Shown piece by piece: positions 22,174 to 30,687 of a stretch of DNA of 39,616 nt. The translations under genes were made by a program, and so were the position numbers. The stretch covers positions 1-39,616 of the IMG/VR virus record IMGVR_UViG_3300046524_000373. One strand, given 5' to 3'. Numbering within the stretch: position 1 is the first letter of the stretch; each line of letters opens with the position of its first letter. Under the pieces are notes generated by a model that had not been told where the DNA came from, searched no databases, and saw only the letters and a program-made list of their open reading frames with translations. The stretch is from a virus.

Positions 22174-24089
22174 TCGACGTTAATTCACAATTCTTCGCCA
22201 TCCTCACCAGGGTAGGCGAGGCGAAGCAGGCCAACGCTGACGCGCTGGGTATTCCCTGGAACATTGCACAGATGGGAGTTGGGGATGCGAACGATACAAA
22301 TCCTATCCCGGATCGTCTGCAAACGAAGCTGATCAACGAGCGCCGCCGGGCGCCGCTCAATCAGCTAATGATTGATCCCCTCAACCCCTCCGTTTTGATC
22401 GCCGAGCAGGTGATCCCGGCTGATGTTGGTGGTTGGTGGGTGCGGGAAATTGGTTTGTATGACTCAGACGGCGACCTGATCGCTGTTGCCAATTGCGCGC
22501 CGAGCTATAAGTCGCTCTTGTCTCAAGGCTCTGGCCGCACACAGATTGTGCGCATGAACTTCATCATCTCCAGCATCACCAATGTGGTGTTGAAGATTGA
22601 TCCGGCGATTGTGCTTGCAACGCGGGAGTATGTGGATCGATCAATTGCAGATGTGCTACCGGCGAACAAAATCGCCGGAACGTATCGACAGGTTACGATC
22701 GATAAGCGAGGAGTGGTTCAGTCTGGCTCTAATCCGACTACTCTCGCGGGCTACGGTATTACAGATGCGCTTCCTAATAATAATCCGTTGCTAGACGGAA
22801 GCCTTGATCTTCATGGCGGCCCCTACGCTTTTGTAACCTCGACGAGCGAATCTTCTGTATGTCAGAACTGCTATTACTCTGGAACTGCATGGTTACGCCA
22901 TGACATCAGTAAGCCGGCGGTCTGTATCGCTCTGGATGGCGGGCAGTTCTATGTCCGAAGGGTGAGCGCGGGTCAAAACCCTATCGCTTGGCAAACTGTG
23001 TCCCCGGTATGGGACGCGAGCAATGCGAAATTTTCGGGGTTGTTGGAACGTCCCACCACGCTCGCGGGCTATAGCATTCGTGATGCCTTCACCAAAGCGG
23101 AAACCTCCGCGAGTATTGATGAAGCCATTGCTCGACTTATCGGCTCTGCTCCTGGTGCTGTAGATACGATTGAGGAGCTTGCCCGCGCGCTGAACAACAA
23201 CCCAAATTTCGCTTCTGACGTTATCAATGGGTTAGCCGAAAAGGCAAACAAAGCCACTACGCTTGCTGGTTACAACATCACCGACGCTTACACCAAAGCG
23301 GTGATGGATCAGACTTTCAAGTCCAAGGCCGATAAGGCCAACACGTTGGCAGGTTATGGCATCGGCGATGCTTATGATGCTGCAACTATGGATCGGGCGC
23401 TCTCAGATAAAGCCAATAAAGCCAGCAGTTTGGCTGGCTATGGTATTACCGACGCCTACACCAAAGCGATAATGGACCAGACCCTCAAGACGAAAGCCGA
23501 CAAGGCAACTACCCTCGGGGGTTATGGAATTTCTGACGCGATTCGCAATAGCAACCCGCTTCCAAACGGAAGTATTGATATTCACGGTGAAATGTATGCG
23601 TTCGTAACGTCACCTTTGGAATCAAGCCTGTGTCAGAACTGTTTTTGGAATGGATCCACATGGCTGCGGCATGACCCGACAAAGCCAGCAGTATCGATAG
23701 TCGGTGCAAGCGGCTCGGCTCTGGTGCGGTCAGCGCCTGCAGGAGCGGGTCCGATTGTTTGGGCTTCTGTCGATCCCATATGGACTTCAAGCAATGCGAC
23801 CCTGAGTAGCTCTGCTGGAATAGGGACTCTTAGGTTACCAAACGGCTGGATCCAGCAAGTTTTTGATGTGACTGAAAGCACTGGGGCGGCTGACTATCGC
23901 TACTTTCCGGTGTCGTTTCCAACCGAGTGTTTCGGTGTTTTCCCTGTGTTAACCAGTGCCACGCCAGGAGGTTATGGAAGCAATTTCGGAATGGTTGTCG
24001 GCGACGTTACCAAGGATCGTTTCCTGATAAGTGCTGGTGGAAATTTTTCCCCAGAAGGCCGTTTCCGCGTATTCGCATTGGGGAGGTAA
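22170..24089 (+). CDS. Tail fibre protein with internal duplication
   Basis: A 639-aa fibre. The N-terminal about 150 residues resemble the baseplate-binding DUF3751-type domain (DANDTNPIPDRL, PADVGGWWVREIGLYDSDG). Next are six copies of a TLAGYGITDA motif (near residues 188, 295, 362, 392, 422 and 450), the phage tail-fibre repeat. Two homologous modules of about 85 residues (about 206-290 and 459-545) share YAFVTS, SSxCQNC, WLRHD and KPAV. The C terminus is a separate tip domain (GWIQQVFDVTES). It should determine host binding. Codon use is more AT-rich than the adjoining baseplate genes. Confidence 0.85.
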   Translation: MIDVNSQFFAILTRVGEAKQANADALGIPWNIAQMGVGDANDTNPIPDRLQTKLINERRRAPLNQLMIDPLNPSVLIAEQVIPADVGGWWVREIGLYDSDGDLIAVANCAPSYKSLLSQGSGRTQIVRMNFIISSITNVVLKIDPAIVLATREYVDRSIADVLPANKIAGTYRQVTIDKRGVVQSGSNPTTLAGYGITDALPNNNPLLDGSLDLHGGPYAFVTSTSESSVCQNCYYSGTAWLRHDISKPAVCIALDGGQFYVRRVSAGQNPIAWQTVSPVWDASNAKFSGLLERPTTLAGYSIRDAFTKAETSASIDEAIARLIGSAPGAVDTIEELARALNNNPNFASDVINGLAEKANKATTLAGYNITDAYTKAVMDQTFKSKADKANTLAGYGIGDAYDAATMDRALSDKANKASSLAGYGITDAYTKAIMDQTLKTKADKATTLGGYGISDAIRNSNPLPNGSIDIHGEMYAFVTSPLESSLCQNCFWNGSTWLRHDPTKPAVSIVGASGSALVRSAPAGAGPIVWASVDPIWTSSNATLSSSAGIGTLRLPNGWIQQVFDVTESTGAADYRYFPVSFPTECFGVFPVLTSATPGGYGSNFGMVVGDVTKDRFLISAGGNFSPEGRFRVFALGR

Positions 24090-24092
24090 TAC

Positions 24093-24551
24093 ATGAGGTT
24101 TTTCTTCAGTCCATCAACAACCGCTTTTTTTCGATCTGACATTAATGGCGAGCCTGGCAATGACGATAACTCGCTGGCTGCAGACGCGATGGAGGTGTCA
24201 GAGGAATTGTATGAACAAATGCTGCTGGTACGTGAGCAAGGAGGCCGAGTAATTGCTGGAAAAGGTGGGAAGCCCATTGCGGCGCCTCCACCCACTCCTA
24301 CAGACGCGGAGCAGGCTGAAAAAGCACGGCACTGGAGAGATAGCCAGCTCACCATGAGTGAGTGGGTAGTAACCCGTCATCGTGACGAGGCCGACATGGC
24401 TATGAAAACTACGATCACGACACAGCAATTTTCCGGTCTTTTGAAGTATCGGCAGGCTCTGAGGGATTGGCCGACTGCAGAAGGGTTTCCCTCTGAGGAC
24501 TTGAGACCGAATGCGCCGGACTGGCTTGCTGATCAAGCTGCATATGGGTAG
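24093..24551 (+). CDS. Tail fibre assembly chaperone
   Basis: A 152-aa protein directly after the fibre gene (3-bp gap). It has FFSPSTTAFFRSDINGE at the start, the MEVSEELYEQMLLVREQG helix and PDWLADQAAYG at the end. This fits the tail fibre assembly/chaperone proteins usually co-inherited with a matching fibre. Confidence 0.8.
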   Translation: MRFFFSPSTTAFFRSDINGEPGNDDNSLAADAMEVSEELYEQMLLVREQGGRVIAGKGGKPIAAPPPTPTDAEQAEKARHWRDSQLTMSEWVVTRHRDEADMAMKTTITTQQFSGLLKYRQALRDWPTAEGFPSEDLRPNAPDWLADQAAYG

Positions 24552-24615
24552 CGATAGATTGGATTCCAACCCCGGCTGGCCTTAACGCTAGCCCCGCCAT
24601 TATTTGTTTGCCACT

Positions 24616-24642
24616 AAAGCCTCGCATAAGCGGGGCTTTGTC
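24616..24642 (+). terminator. Terminator-like hairpin before sheath gene
   Basis: AAAGCCTCGC (24616-24625) and GCGGGGCTTT (24630-24639) form a 10-bp stem with one G-T pair and an ATAA loop, in the 109-bp gap before the sheath gene. The T run is short, so stopping may be partial. Confidence 0.5.
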
Positions 24643-24660
24643 ATTTCTGGAGATCGCACA

Positions 24661-25833
24661 ATGAGTGCAGCTGGATTTTTTCACGGCGTCACCGTGACCA
24701 ACGTCGACACCGGCACACGGCCTATCGCGGTGCCGTCGTCGTCCATAATTGGCCTGTGTGACACTTTCACGCCTGGCCCCGCCGCCAGTGCGTTACCCAA
24801 TCAACTGATACTGATCACCCGAGAAAGCGAAGCCGTCGCGGCCTGGGGCGCAGACGCGGCGATCACGAAAGCGGTCAAGGCCATCTATGTTCGCTCTAAG
24901 GCGGTAATCGTCGCCTGCGGCGTGGAGAAGCTGGCAGATGCAGCAGCGCAAACCTCGGCCATTATTGGCGGCGTCCTGGCGAACGGCACTCGTACCGGCA
25001 TGCAGGCGCTGCTGGATGGCAAGAGCCGGTTCAATGCACAGCCTCGCTTGCTCGCGGCGCCGAAGCACACCGCCACGTTGGCGACTGCAACGGCTCTGGT
25101 TGCACTGAGCGATAAATTACGCGCCCTGGCGATCATTGATGGTCCCAACACCACCGATGAAGAGGCGATGGAATACCGCGAAAACTTCGGCAGCAAGCGG
25201 GTATTTATTGTCGACCCGGGTGTGAAGTTCTGGGACACGGCGCTCAGTGCCACCATGGACGCACCGAGTTCAGCATGGGTTGCCGGGCTCTTCGCCTGGA
25301 CCGATTCGGAGTACGGTTTCTGGGCCTCGCCGTCGAATAAAGAATTTGTCGGCCTCACCGGCACCGGCCGTCCGATTGAGTTTCTGGATGGTGACGAAAC
25401 CTGTCGGGCCAATCTGCTCAACAACGCGCAGATCACCACGATCATCCGTGATGACGGCTACCGCTTGTGGGGCAACCGCACCTGCTCCAGCGATCCGAAG
25501 TGGGCGTTCGTCACCCGCGTACGGACCATGGATATCGTCATGGATGCGATTCTTTACGGGCATAAATGGGCGGTTGACCGTTCGATCACCAAGACCTACG
25601 TCAGCGACGTCACCAACGGCCTGCAGGCGTTCATGCGTGACCTGAAGAATCAGGGTGCTGTGATCAATTTCGAGGTGTTCGCTGACCCGGAGTTGAACAC
25701 GGCCAGCCAGCTGGAGCAGGGCAAGGTGTACTGGAACATCCGTTTTACCGACGTGCCGCCGGCAGAAAACCCCAACTTCCGGGTCGAGGTCACCAACCAG
25801 TGGTTGACCGAAGTCCTCGACACCAACGCATAA
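24661..25833 (+). CDS. Contractile tail sheath protein
   Basis: The 390-aa protein matches P2 FI-type sheaths in size and motifs: FFHGVTVTNVDTGTRPI at the start, TDSEYGFWASPSN near residue 218, and a C-terminal domain with DLKNQGAVINFEVFADPELN followed by WNIRFTDVPPAENPNF. ATG 24661 follows GGAG (tctggagatcgcaca). It proves a myovirus-type tail. Confidence 0.95.
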   Translation: MSAAGFFHGVTVTNVDTGTRPIAVPSSSIIGLCDTFTPGPAASALPNQLILITRESEAVAAWGADAAITKAVKAIYVRSKAVIVACGVEKLADAAAQTSAIIGGVLANGTRTGMQALLDGKSRFNAQPRLLAAPKHTATLATATALVALSDKLRALAIIDGPNTTDEEAMEYRENFGSKRVFIVDPGVKFWDTALSATMDAPSSAWVAGLFAWTDSEYGFWASPSNKEFVGLTGTGRPIEFLDGDETCRANLLNNAQITTIIRDDGYRLWGNRTCSSDPKWAFVTRVRTMDIVMDAILYGHKWAVDRSITKTYVSDVTNGLQAFMRDLKNQGAVINFEVFADPELNTASQLEQGKVYWNIRFTDVPPAENPNFRVEVTNQWLTEVLDTNA

Positions 25834-25845
25834 GGAGAGCCTCAA

Positions 25846-26349
25846 ATGGTTCCGCAAACGCTCTACAACATGAACGCGTTTATTGATGGCGTCAGTTTCA
25901 ACGGCGATATCACCAGTGTGACGCTGCCCAAGATGACGCTGAAAACCGAAGAGCATCGCGCTGGGGGTATGGATGCCCCGGTGGAGATGGATCAGGGCAT
26001 GGAGAAGCTGGAGGCCAGTTTCGCTGGCAAAGGTGTGCGAGCTGGAGCATTGAAGTTTTACGGTCTGGCCGATCAAACCGCGTTCAACGCGGTGTTCCGG
26101 GGCTCCTTCAAAGGGCAGAAAGGTGCGACCACAGCCGTGATTGCCACCATGCGCGGCATGCTCAAGGAAATTGACAGTGGCGACTGGAAGCCTGGTGAGG
26201 CAGCTGAGTTCAAGTACGCCGTAGCCTGCAGCTACTACAAGCTCGAAGTCGGTGGCCGCTTGATGTACGAAATCGATCCGGTCAACTGCGTGCGGGTCAT
26301 CAACGGTGTGGATCAACTTGCCAGCGTCCGCCGTGACCTGGGCCTGTAA
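25846..26349 (+). CDS. Major tail tube protein
   Basis: The 167-aa product starts VPQTLYNMNAFIDGVSFNG and has VTLPKMTLKTEEHRAGGMD, the hallmark of FII-type tube proteins, plus EAAEFKYAVACSYYKLEVGG. It polymerises inside the sheath. It follows the sheath gene by 12 bp. Confidence 0.95.
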   Translation: MVPQTLYNMNAFIDGVSFNGDITSVTLPKMTLKTEEHRAGGMDAPVEMDQGMEKLEASFAGKGVRAGALKFYGLADQTAFNAVFRGSFKGQKGATTAVIATMRGMLKEIDSGDWKPGEAAEFKYAVACSYYKLEVGGRLMYEIDPVNCVRVINGVDQLASVRRDLGL

Positions 26350-26363
26350 CGGGAGCGTATCTT

Positions 26364-26975
26364 ATGAAAAAACCGAAAAAACTTAACGAACTTCCATCCT
26401 GGCTCACTCTTGGTCCTGATAGCGCGGCGGTCAATCTGACGCGTCCATACGATATCAATGGCGGCAAGGTTGAACAGTTGACCCTGCGTGCGCCTCTGTT
26501 GCGTGAGGTTCGCGCTTCTGACGCTATTGGCGGTGACGATGCAGTGCTGCGCGAGATGACCATTCTTGCCTCGCTCTCAGACGCGAGTACCAAGGATCTC
26601 GACGGGCTCAAACTAACGGATTACGCACGGCTGCAAGCCGCTTACGGGCAGTTGCTGCGTGACACGGGTATACCTGATGACGAAAGCAAAATGCCCGCCT
26701 GGCTGGTGGTTGATCTGGAGCGCGCAATCGTCACTCTGTCCAAACCCTACGACATCAACGATATGAAGGTCGACCGCTTGAGCTTGCGCGCTCCCACTGT
26801 GAGCGACGTCCGTGCGGCAACGTCTGCTTCCAACGGCGACGACGATCAGCGCGACACCATCATCCTGGCCAACCTGTCTGAATCCACCACCAAGGATCTG
26901 GAGGGGCTCAAGCTGACGGACTACCAGCGGCTGCAAGCCGCCTACTTTCGCCTGGTGCAGGATGACGGGGTTTAA
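26364..26975 (+). CDS. Tail assembly protein E, tandemly duplicated
   Basis: Two homologous halves make up this 203-aa protein: residues about 21-96 and 120-200. Each has a PYDIN element, a LTLRAP/LSLRAP strand, LASLSDASTKDL/LANLSESTTKDL and a LKLTDYxRLQAAY helix. P2 gpE-like proteins are normally one such unit of roughly 90-100 residues. The protein acts as a chaperone for tape measure and tube assembly. The stop is preceded by GGGG, a possible +1 slip site into the E' frame. Confidence 0.8.
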   Translation: MKKPKKLNELPSWLTLGPDSAAVNLTRPYDINGGKVEQLTLRAPLLREVRASDAIGGDDAVLREMTILASLSDASTKDLDGLKLTDYARLQAAYGQLLRDTGIPDDESKMPAWLVVDLERAIVTLSKPYDINDMKVDRLSLRAPTVSDVRAATSASNGDDDQRDTIILANLSESTTKDLEGLKLTDYQRLQAAYFRLVQDDGV

Positions 26976-27087
26976 CGCCTCCCTGCAGAAGCAGGTCGCG
27001 AAACGCTTGGCGACGGAGTTCTGCTTCGCGGCCAGCGAAATCGAGTCCATGCCTTTTTCCACGATGATCTGGTGGCTCACGGACTGA
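26962..27087 (+). CDS. GpE' tail protein (frameshift partner of E)
   Basis: A 41-aa frame (+1 relative to E) starts at ATG 26962 inside the E gene and ends at 27087. The tail SEIESMPFSTMIWWLTD resembles the closing motif of P2 E' (SEMDxMPLxELMxWRE). In P2 and Mu-type phages E' is made as an E-E' fusion by frameshifting. Here either the ATG or slippage at 26967-26970 could express it. Confidence 0.65.
   Translation: MTGFNASLQKQVAKRLATEFCFAASEIESMPFSTMIWWLTD
26967..26975 (+). other. Candidate +1 frameshift site in E/E'
   Basis: The zero-frame codons GAC GGG GTT TAA allow the tRNA on GGG (26967-26969) to re-pair perfectly one base forward on GGG (26968-26970), then read TTT AAC in the E' frame. 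The stop follows after one codon. The +1/-2 relation is that reported for Mu-like tail assembly genes, not the -1 of P2. Confidence 0.45.
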
Positions 27088-27115
27088 GCTACCTATCTCT
27101 GCACGGAGTTACCCC

Positions 27116-29635
27116 ATGGCAAATAACATGGCGCTCGGCCTGGTCATTGGTGGCGTCGTCAGCTCCACCGTCGGCGCTGCCTTCAAGGATGTCGAAGGCC
27201 GCATCAAGAAACTTGGTGAAACCGGCACCAAGGCCCGCGTACTGCAGAGCACCATCGGCGATACGGTGCGTCTGCGGGACGAGTGGAAAAAAGCTCATGA
27301 CACGGGCTCAGCTTCGGCCGATGGCCTGTTGCGAAAACTGGAGTCCAACCTCAAGACCCTGAAAGAGCAGGGCATCGAGGTCCGTAACCTGCGCAAGGAA
27401 TACCAATCTCTCGGGCAGGTAGCGCGAGCGGCCGAACTCAAGGCCCTGGGCCATACGCAGATCCAGCAGGGTAAAGAGGGTATGAAAAACTCCCTCGGCA
27501 AAGCGGCAGCGCTCACGGCGTCGTTGGCAATTCCCACCAAGGTTTCCGGCGACTACCAGGCGCAGATCCGACAGATGTCGTTGTGGGCCCACACCGCTGG
27601 TACTGGCGACGAAGCCAAACTGGCAGCCAGTATCAGCAAGGTTGCGGCGGATAAGGGCATGAGCCAGCAACTGCTCGCAAGATCGGTCGGGGCGCTGATT
27701 GAGAAAGGGGTGGATTGGGATGTCGCTGCGAGCTACGCGGGGCAGATCGCCGACCTGATCGACGGCCAGGGCATGGAACCCGAGACCATTGCGACTCTGA
27801 TCAACTCCTTCAAGGAGGCAGGGGTGAAGCAGGCCGATATGGGTGCCATGTTGGGCCAGGTCGCGGCGGCGGGGGACATCGGCGCATTCGGTCCCAAGGA
27901 CATGGCCAAGTACTTGCCGGCCATGCTCGGTAACATCAAGCGTCTGGGCATGGAAGGCCCGGAGGCGGTGCGCTTCCTCGGGGCCAGCCTGCAGTCACAG
28001 TTCTCGCAAACGCAGGATTCTGCGGCTGCGGCCACCAACATGAACAACCTGCTTAACGCGGTTATTAGCAGCACCAGCCAGGAACGGTTCGCCAAGGAAG
28101 GTTACGACTTGACCGGCTCGATCCTGGCCGCGACCAAAAGCGGCAAGGCGGCAAATCCGGTCGATGCCTTCATCATGCTCAGTGAGCAACTGATCAAGAA
28201 ACAGGATCCGGCCAAGGCTAAGAAAATCGAAGCGCTCAAGGCCAAGATCAAGGCATCTGCGGATGGCAGCGCCGAGGAAGAACAGGCCATTGTCGCGCTG
28301 ACTGAGGCGGCGGGGCTGGCGACCATCGTCAGCGATCAAAGCGCGAGTGCCGGTTTGCTCGCGCAGATTAAATACGGTGACAAGATCAAGGCTGATATGT
28401 CGACCATCAAGAAGACGGATGGCAAAGCCAAGATTGAGTCGGACGCGGCGAAGGCGCGGGAAACATCGAACAGGAAGTGGGCTGCGGCGACTGCGGGCAT
28501 TGAATCGTCAATGACGCGTATCGGTGATGCGGTGCGCCCGCTGACTGATCTGGCAGCAGACGGGCTAGCGAAAGTGGCGTATGGCCTTGGTGAGCTAGCA
28601 GGGAAGTTTCCGACAGTCATCAGCGGCGCGACGGTTCTGGCCGGTGGCATTGTCGCACTAGGCGCGGCGCTGAGCGCGTACAAGATGGGCAAAGGCATGC
28701 TCAACGTGGCCCGTGGTTCGCTGATGGGCAATCCCAATATTCCGCAAAAAGTGATCGTGACCAATATGCCTGTGGGTGGGCTTGATGGTGGCGGAGTTGA
28801 TGGGCAAGGCAAAAAAGGCAGGCGTGGTAAAGGTCGTAAAGGTCGGGGAGGCCGTGCAGCGATTGCCGGTGCTGCATCCCTCGCGCCGGTCGATGCTGCC
28901 AGCAGGTTCGCGCCCAAGGCCATGATGGGCAAGGGCCTTGGGTTCGCTAAGGTCGGTGCACCCATGGCGCTGATTGAGGCGGGGTTGATCGCTGCTGATA
29001 CCTACCAGAATGCTGAGACCCGCGACGAAAAGGCCGAGGGCTACGGCAATGCTGCAGGAACCCTGGCCGGCACGTTGGCCGGTGCAGCGGCGGGTGCCGC
29101 GATTGGTTCGGTTGTGCCGGTAATCGGCACGGTGGTCGGCGGCCTGATTGGTGGCTTCCTCGGGAGTTGGGGCGGCGGTGAGCTGGGTAGTGCGGTGGGC
29201 AAAGCGGCGTTCGGTGGCCCGGATGAGCCATTGGCTTTGCCGGCTCAACCTTCACCTTTGCGCCTGCCGCCGCCCAGTTCAGTACCCATGCCGCACCTGG
29301 GTCAGATGGCACCTTCGCTGCCGTCAGGTCCGTTGATGTTCAAGGTGCCCGCTGCTCCTGGTCCAGCGCTAGGTGATGTCTCGAGGTCGTTGGCGGTCAC
29401 ACCAGCCGCTGCTGCGGCACCTGCAGTACTCAGTGCAGTATCACCCGCGAAGTCGGAGCCACCGCGTGTCGATCAACAGTGGACGTTTGCCCCATCCATA
29501 CCGGTGAACGTGCAGGGCGACGTCAAAGATCCTCGGCAACTGGCGCAAGAACTTATGCCGCACCTGCAGCGAATGTTTGAGGACTTCAGCCGGGAGCAAG
29601 CTCGGCGAAACTTGTTTGATGCCCCTCACGTTTAA
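27116..29635 (+). CDS. Tail tape measure protein
   Basis: The 839-aa protein has a helical N terminus (GKAAALTASLAIPTK), a TP901-like region with SYAGQIADLIDGQGMEPETI and MAKYLPAMLGNIKRLGMEG, and Gly/Ala-rich hydrophobic runs near residue 645 (AAGTLAGTLAGAAAGAAIG) able to cross a membrane. The C terminus is rich in Pro and Ala. It sets tail length and is ejected first. Position between E' and U is as in P2. Confidence 0.9.
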   Translation: MANNMALGLVIGGVVSSTVGAAFKDVEGRIKKLGETGTKARVLQSTIGDTVRLRDEWKKAHDTGSASADGLLRKLESNLKTLKEQGIEVRNLRKEYQSLGQVARAAELKALGHTQIQQGKEGMKNSLGKAAALTASLAIPTKVSGDYQAQIRQMSLWAHTAGTGDEAKLAASISKVAADKGMSQQLLARSVGALIEKGVDWDVAASYAGQIADLIDGQGMEPETIATLINSFKEAGVKQADMGAMLGQVAAAGDIGAFGPKDMAKYLPAMLGNIKRLGMEGPEAVRFLGASLQSQFSQTQDSAAAATNMNNLLNAVISSTSQERFAKEGYDLTGSILAATKSGKAANPVDAFIMLSEQLIKKQDPAKAKKIEALKAKIKASADGSAEEEQAIVALTEAAGLATIVSDQSASAGLLAQIKYGDKIKADMSTIKKTDGKAKIESDAAKARETSNRKWAAATAGIESSMTRIGDAVRPLTDLAADGLAKVAYGLGELAGKFPTVISGATVLAGGIVALGAALSAYKMGKGMLNVARGSLMGNPNIPQKVIVTNMPVGGLDGGGVDGQGKKGRRGKGRKGRGGRAAIAGAASLAPVDAASRFAPKAMMGKGLGFAKVGAPMALIEAGLIAADTYQNAETRDEKAEGYGNAAGTLAGTLAGAAAGAAIGSVVPVIGTVVGGLIGGFLGSWGGGELGSAVGKAAFGGPDEPLALPAQPSPLRLPPPSSVPMPHLGQMAPSLPSGPLMFKVPAAPGPALGDVSRSLAVTPAAAAAPAVLSAVSPAKSEPPRVDQQWTFAPSIPVNVQGDVKDPRQLAQELMPHLQRMFEDFSREQARRNLFDAPHV

Positions 29636-29644
29636 GGAGCCACC

Positions 29645-30490
29645 ATGACCTACATGGAACAACTGCAGTCAGGCTTCAAATCCCTGGTCCAGGCCGGGGA
29701 GGCGGGCCGGCGCAGCATCGACGACATGATCGGCCCCGTGAACGGCGCGATTAGCGAAATCACTGGTGCCGCTGAAGAACTTGCCAGCCTTCCCGGCGTG
29801 CCACCTGGTGTTGGCGAAAAGCTGCAGCGTGTCATGCGCGGCATCGGCGCTGCACAATCGAAGGTCGGCACCGTCCTCGCCACCTATAACAAAGGCGTGC
29901 GGACGATGTCGGGCCTTGATGATCGCATGGAGACTCTGAAGGACCAGGCATATCGTGCCGGAACGGCGATCAACCAGATCGCTGGCAAGGTCGATCCGCG
30001 TCTGGCGAACATTTTGCCGACCAGCGCCCTGGCGCCCAACGCTACACCCATGGCCGAAGCGGTCAAACCGTTTCCGCACCTGCTGATTCTGCAGCCGCTA
30101 CAAAGCAATGCCCAGCCGTTCTATTTCAACTTGGACACGGCAGCATTTGACGAGCTGCGTCGAGAGACAGAGTTTCGCTGGGCCTCGCAAGAGCGCCTAA
30201 GTCGTCGGCCAGCGCAGCAGGGCGTAGGCATGGGGGAGGAAAAATTGAGCCTCAAGGGGGCGATCTTTCCCACCTTCAAGGGCGGTCTCAAACAACTGGA
30301 TACCCTGCGCTCCATCGGGGCCAAGCTGCTGCCGCTCAACTTGACCACCGGCTATGGCTTCGTGCTGGGTACCTGGTGCTTACGCAGCCTGGAGGAAGAG
30401 CAAGGCGCCTTGATGGCCGGCGGGATCCCGCGTAAGCAAACCTTTAGTCTGGAGTTCACGCGCTATGGCGACGATATGCAGAACGTCTGA
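29645..30490 (+). CDS. Tail protein U with N-terminal extension
   Basis: The C-terminal about 140 residues match P2 gpU: ETEFRWASQERLSRRPAQQG, EKLSLKGAIFPTFKGG and TFSLEFTRYGDD. P2 gpU is about 160 residues; here about 130 helical residues precede it (MIGPVNGAISEITGAAEEL, then RAGTAINQIAGKVDPR). The extension has no motif I recognise; it is not seen in P2 gpU. It should join the tail tip or tube end. Confidence 0.8.
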   Translation: MTYMEQLQSGFKSLVQAGEAGRRSIDDMIGPVNGAISEITGAAEELASLPGVPPGVGEKLQRVMRGIGAAQSKVGTVLATYNKGVRTMSGLDDRMETLKDQAYRAGTAINQIAGKVDPRLANILPTSALAPNATPMAEAVKPFPHLLILQPLQSNAQPFYFNLDTAAFDELRRETEFRWASQERLSRRPAQQGVGMGEEKLSLKGAIFPTFKGGLKQLDTLRSIGAKLLPLNLTTGYGFVLGTWCLRSLEEEQGALMAGGIPRKQTFSLEFTRYGDDMQNV

Positions 30491-30671
30491 TGGTGACCTG
30501 CTGGATACCCTATGTTTTCAGCATTATGGGCACCTGAACGGCACGGTCGAGGCGGTGCTATCGGAGAATAGGTTGTTAGCGGATGAGCGTCAGCCGTTTC
30601 GGGCTGGCCTGTTGATTATCTTTCCTGAAGTTATAAAGCCGATGGCGGAGCAGGTGCAGCTGTGGGATTGA
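30465..30671 (+). CDS. Tail protein X (LysM-like)
   Basis: The 68-aa protein is the usual gpX size: DLLDTLCFQHYGHLNGTVEA then LLIIFPEVI, a LysM-like fold that binds peptidoglycan or the tail tip. It overlaps the end of U by 26 bp, as is common in P2-type tails. Confidence 0.85.
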   Translation: MATICRTSDGDLLDTLCFQHYGHLNGTVEAVLSENRLLADERQPFRAGLLIIFPEVIKPMAEQVQLWD

Positions 30672-30687
30672 ACAACGAGGTACGAGC

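Noticed and set aside
25270-26316. 348-codon minus-strand frame under sheath and tube genes
   Set aside because: It is antisense to two unmistakable tail genes; the translated sequence is His- and Val-rich without domains, typical of a shadow frame.
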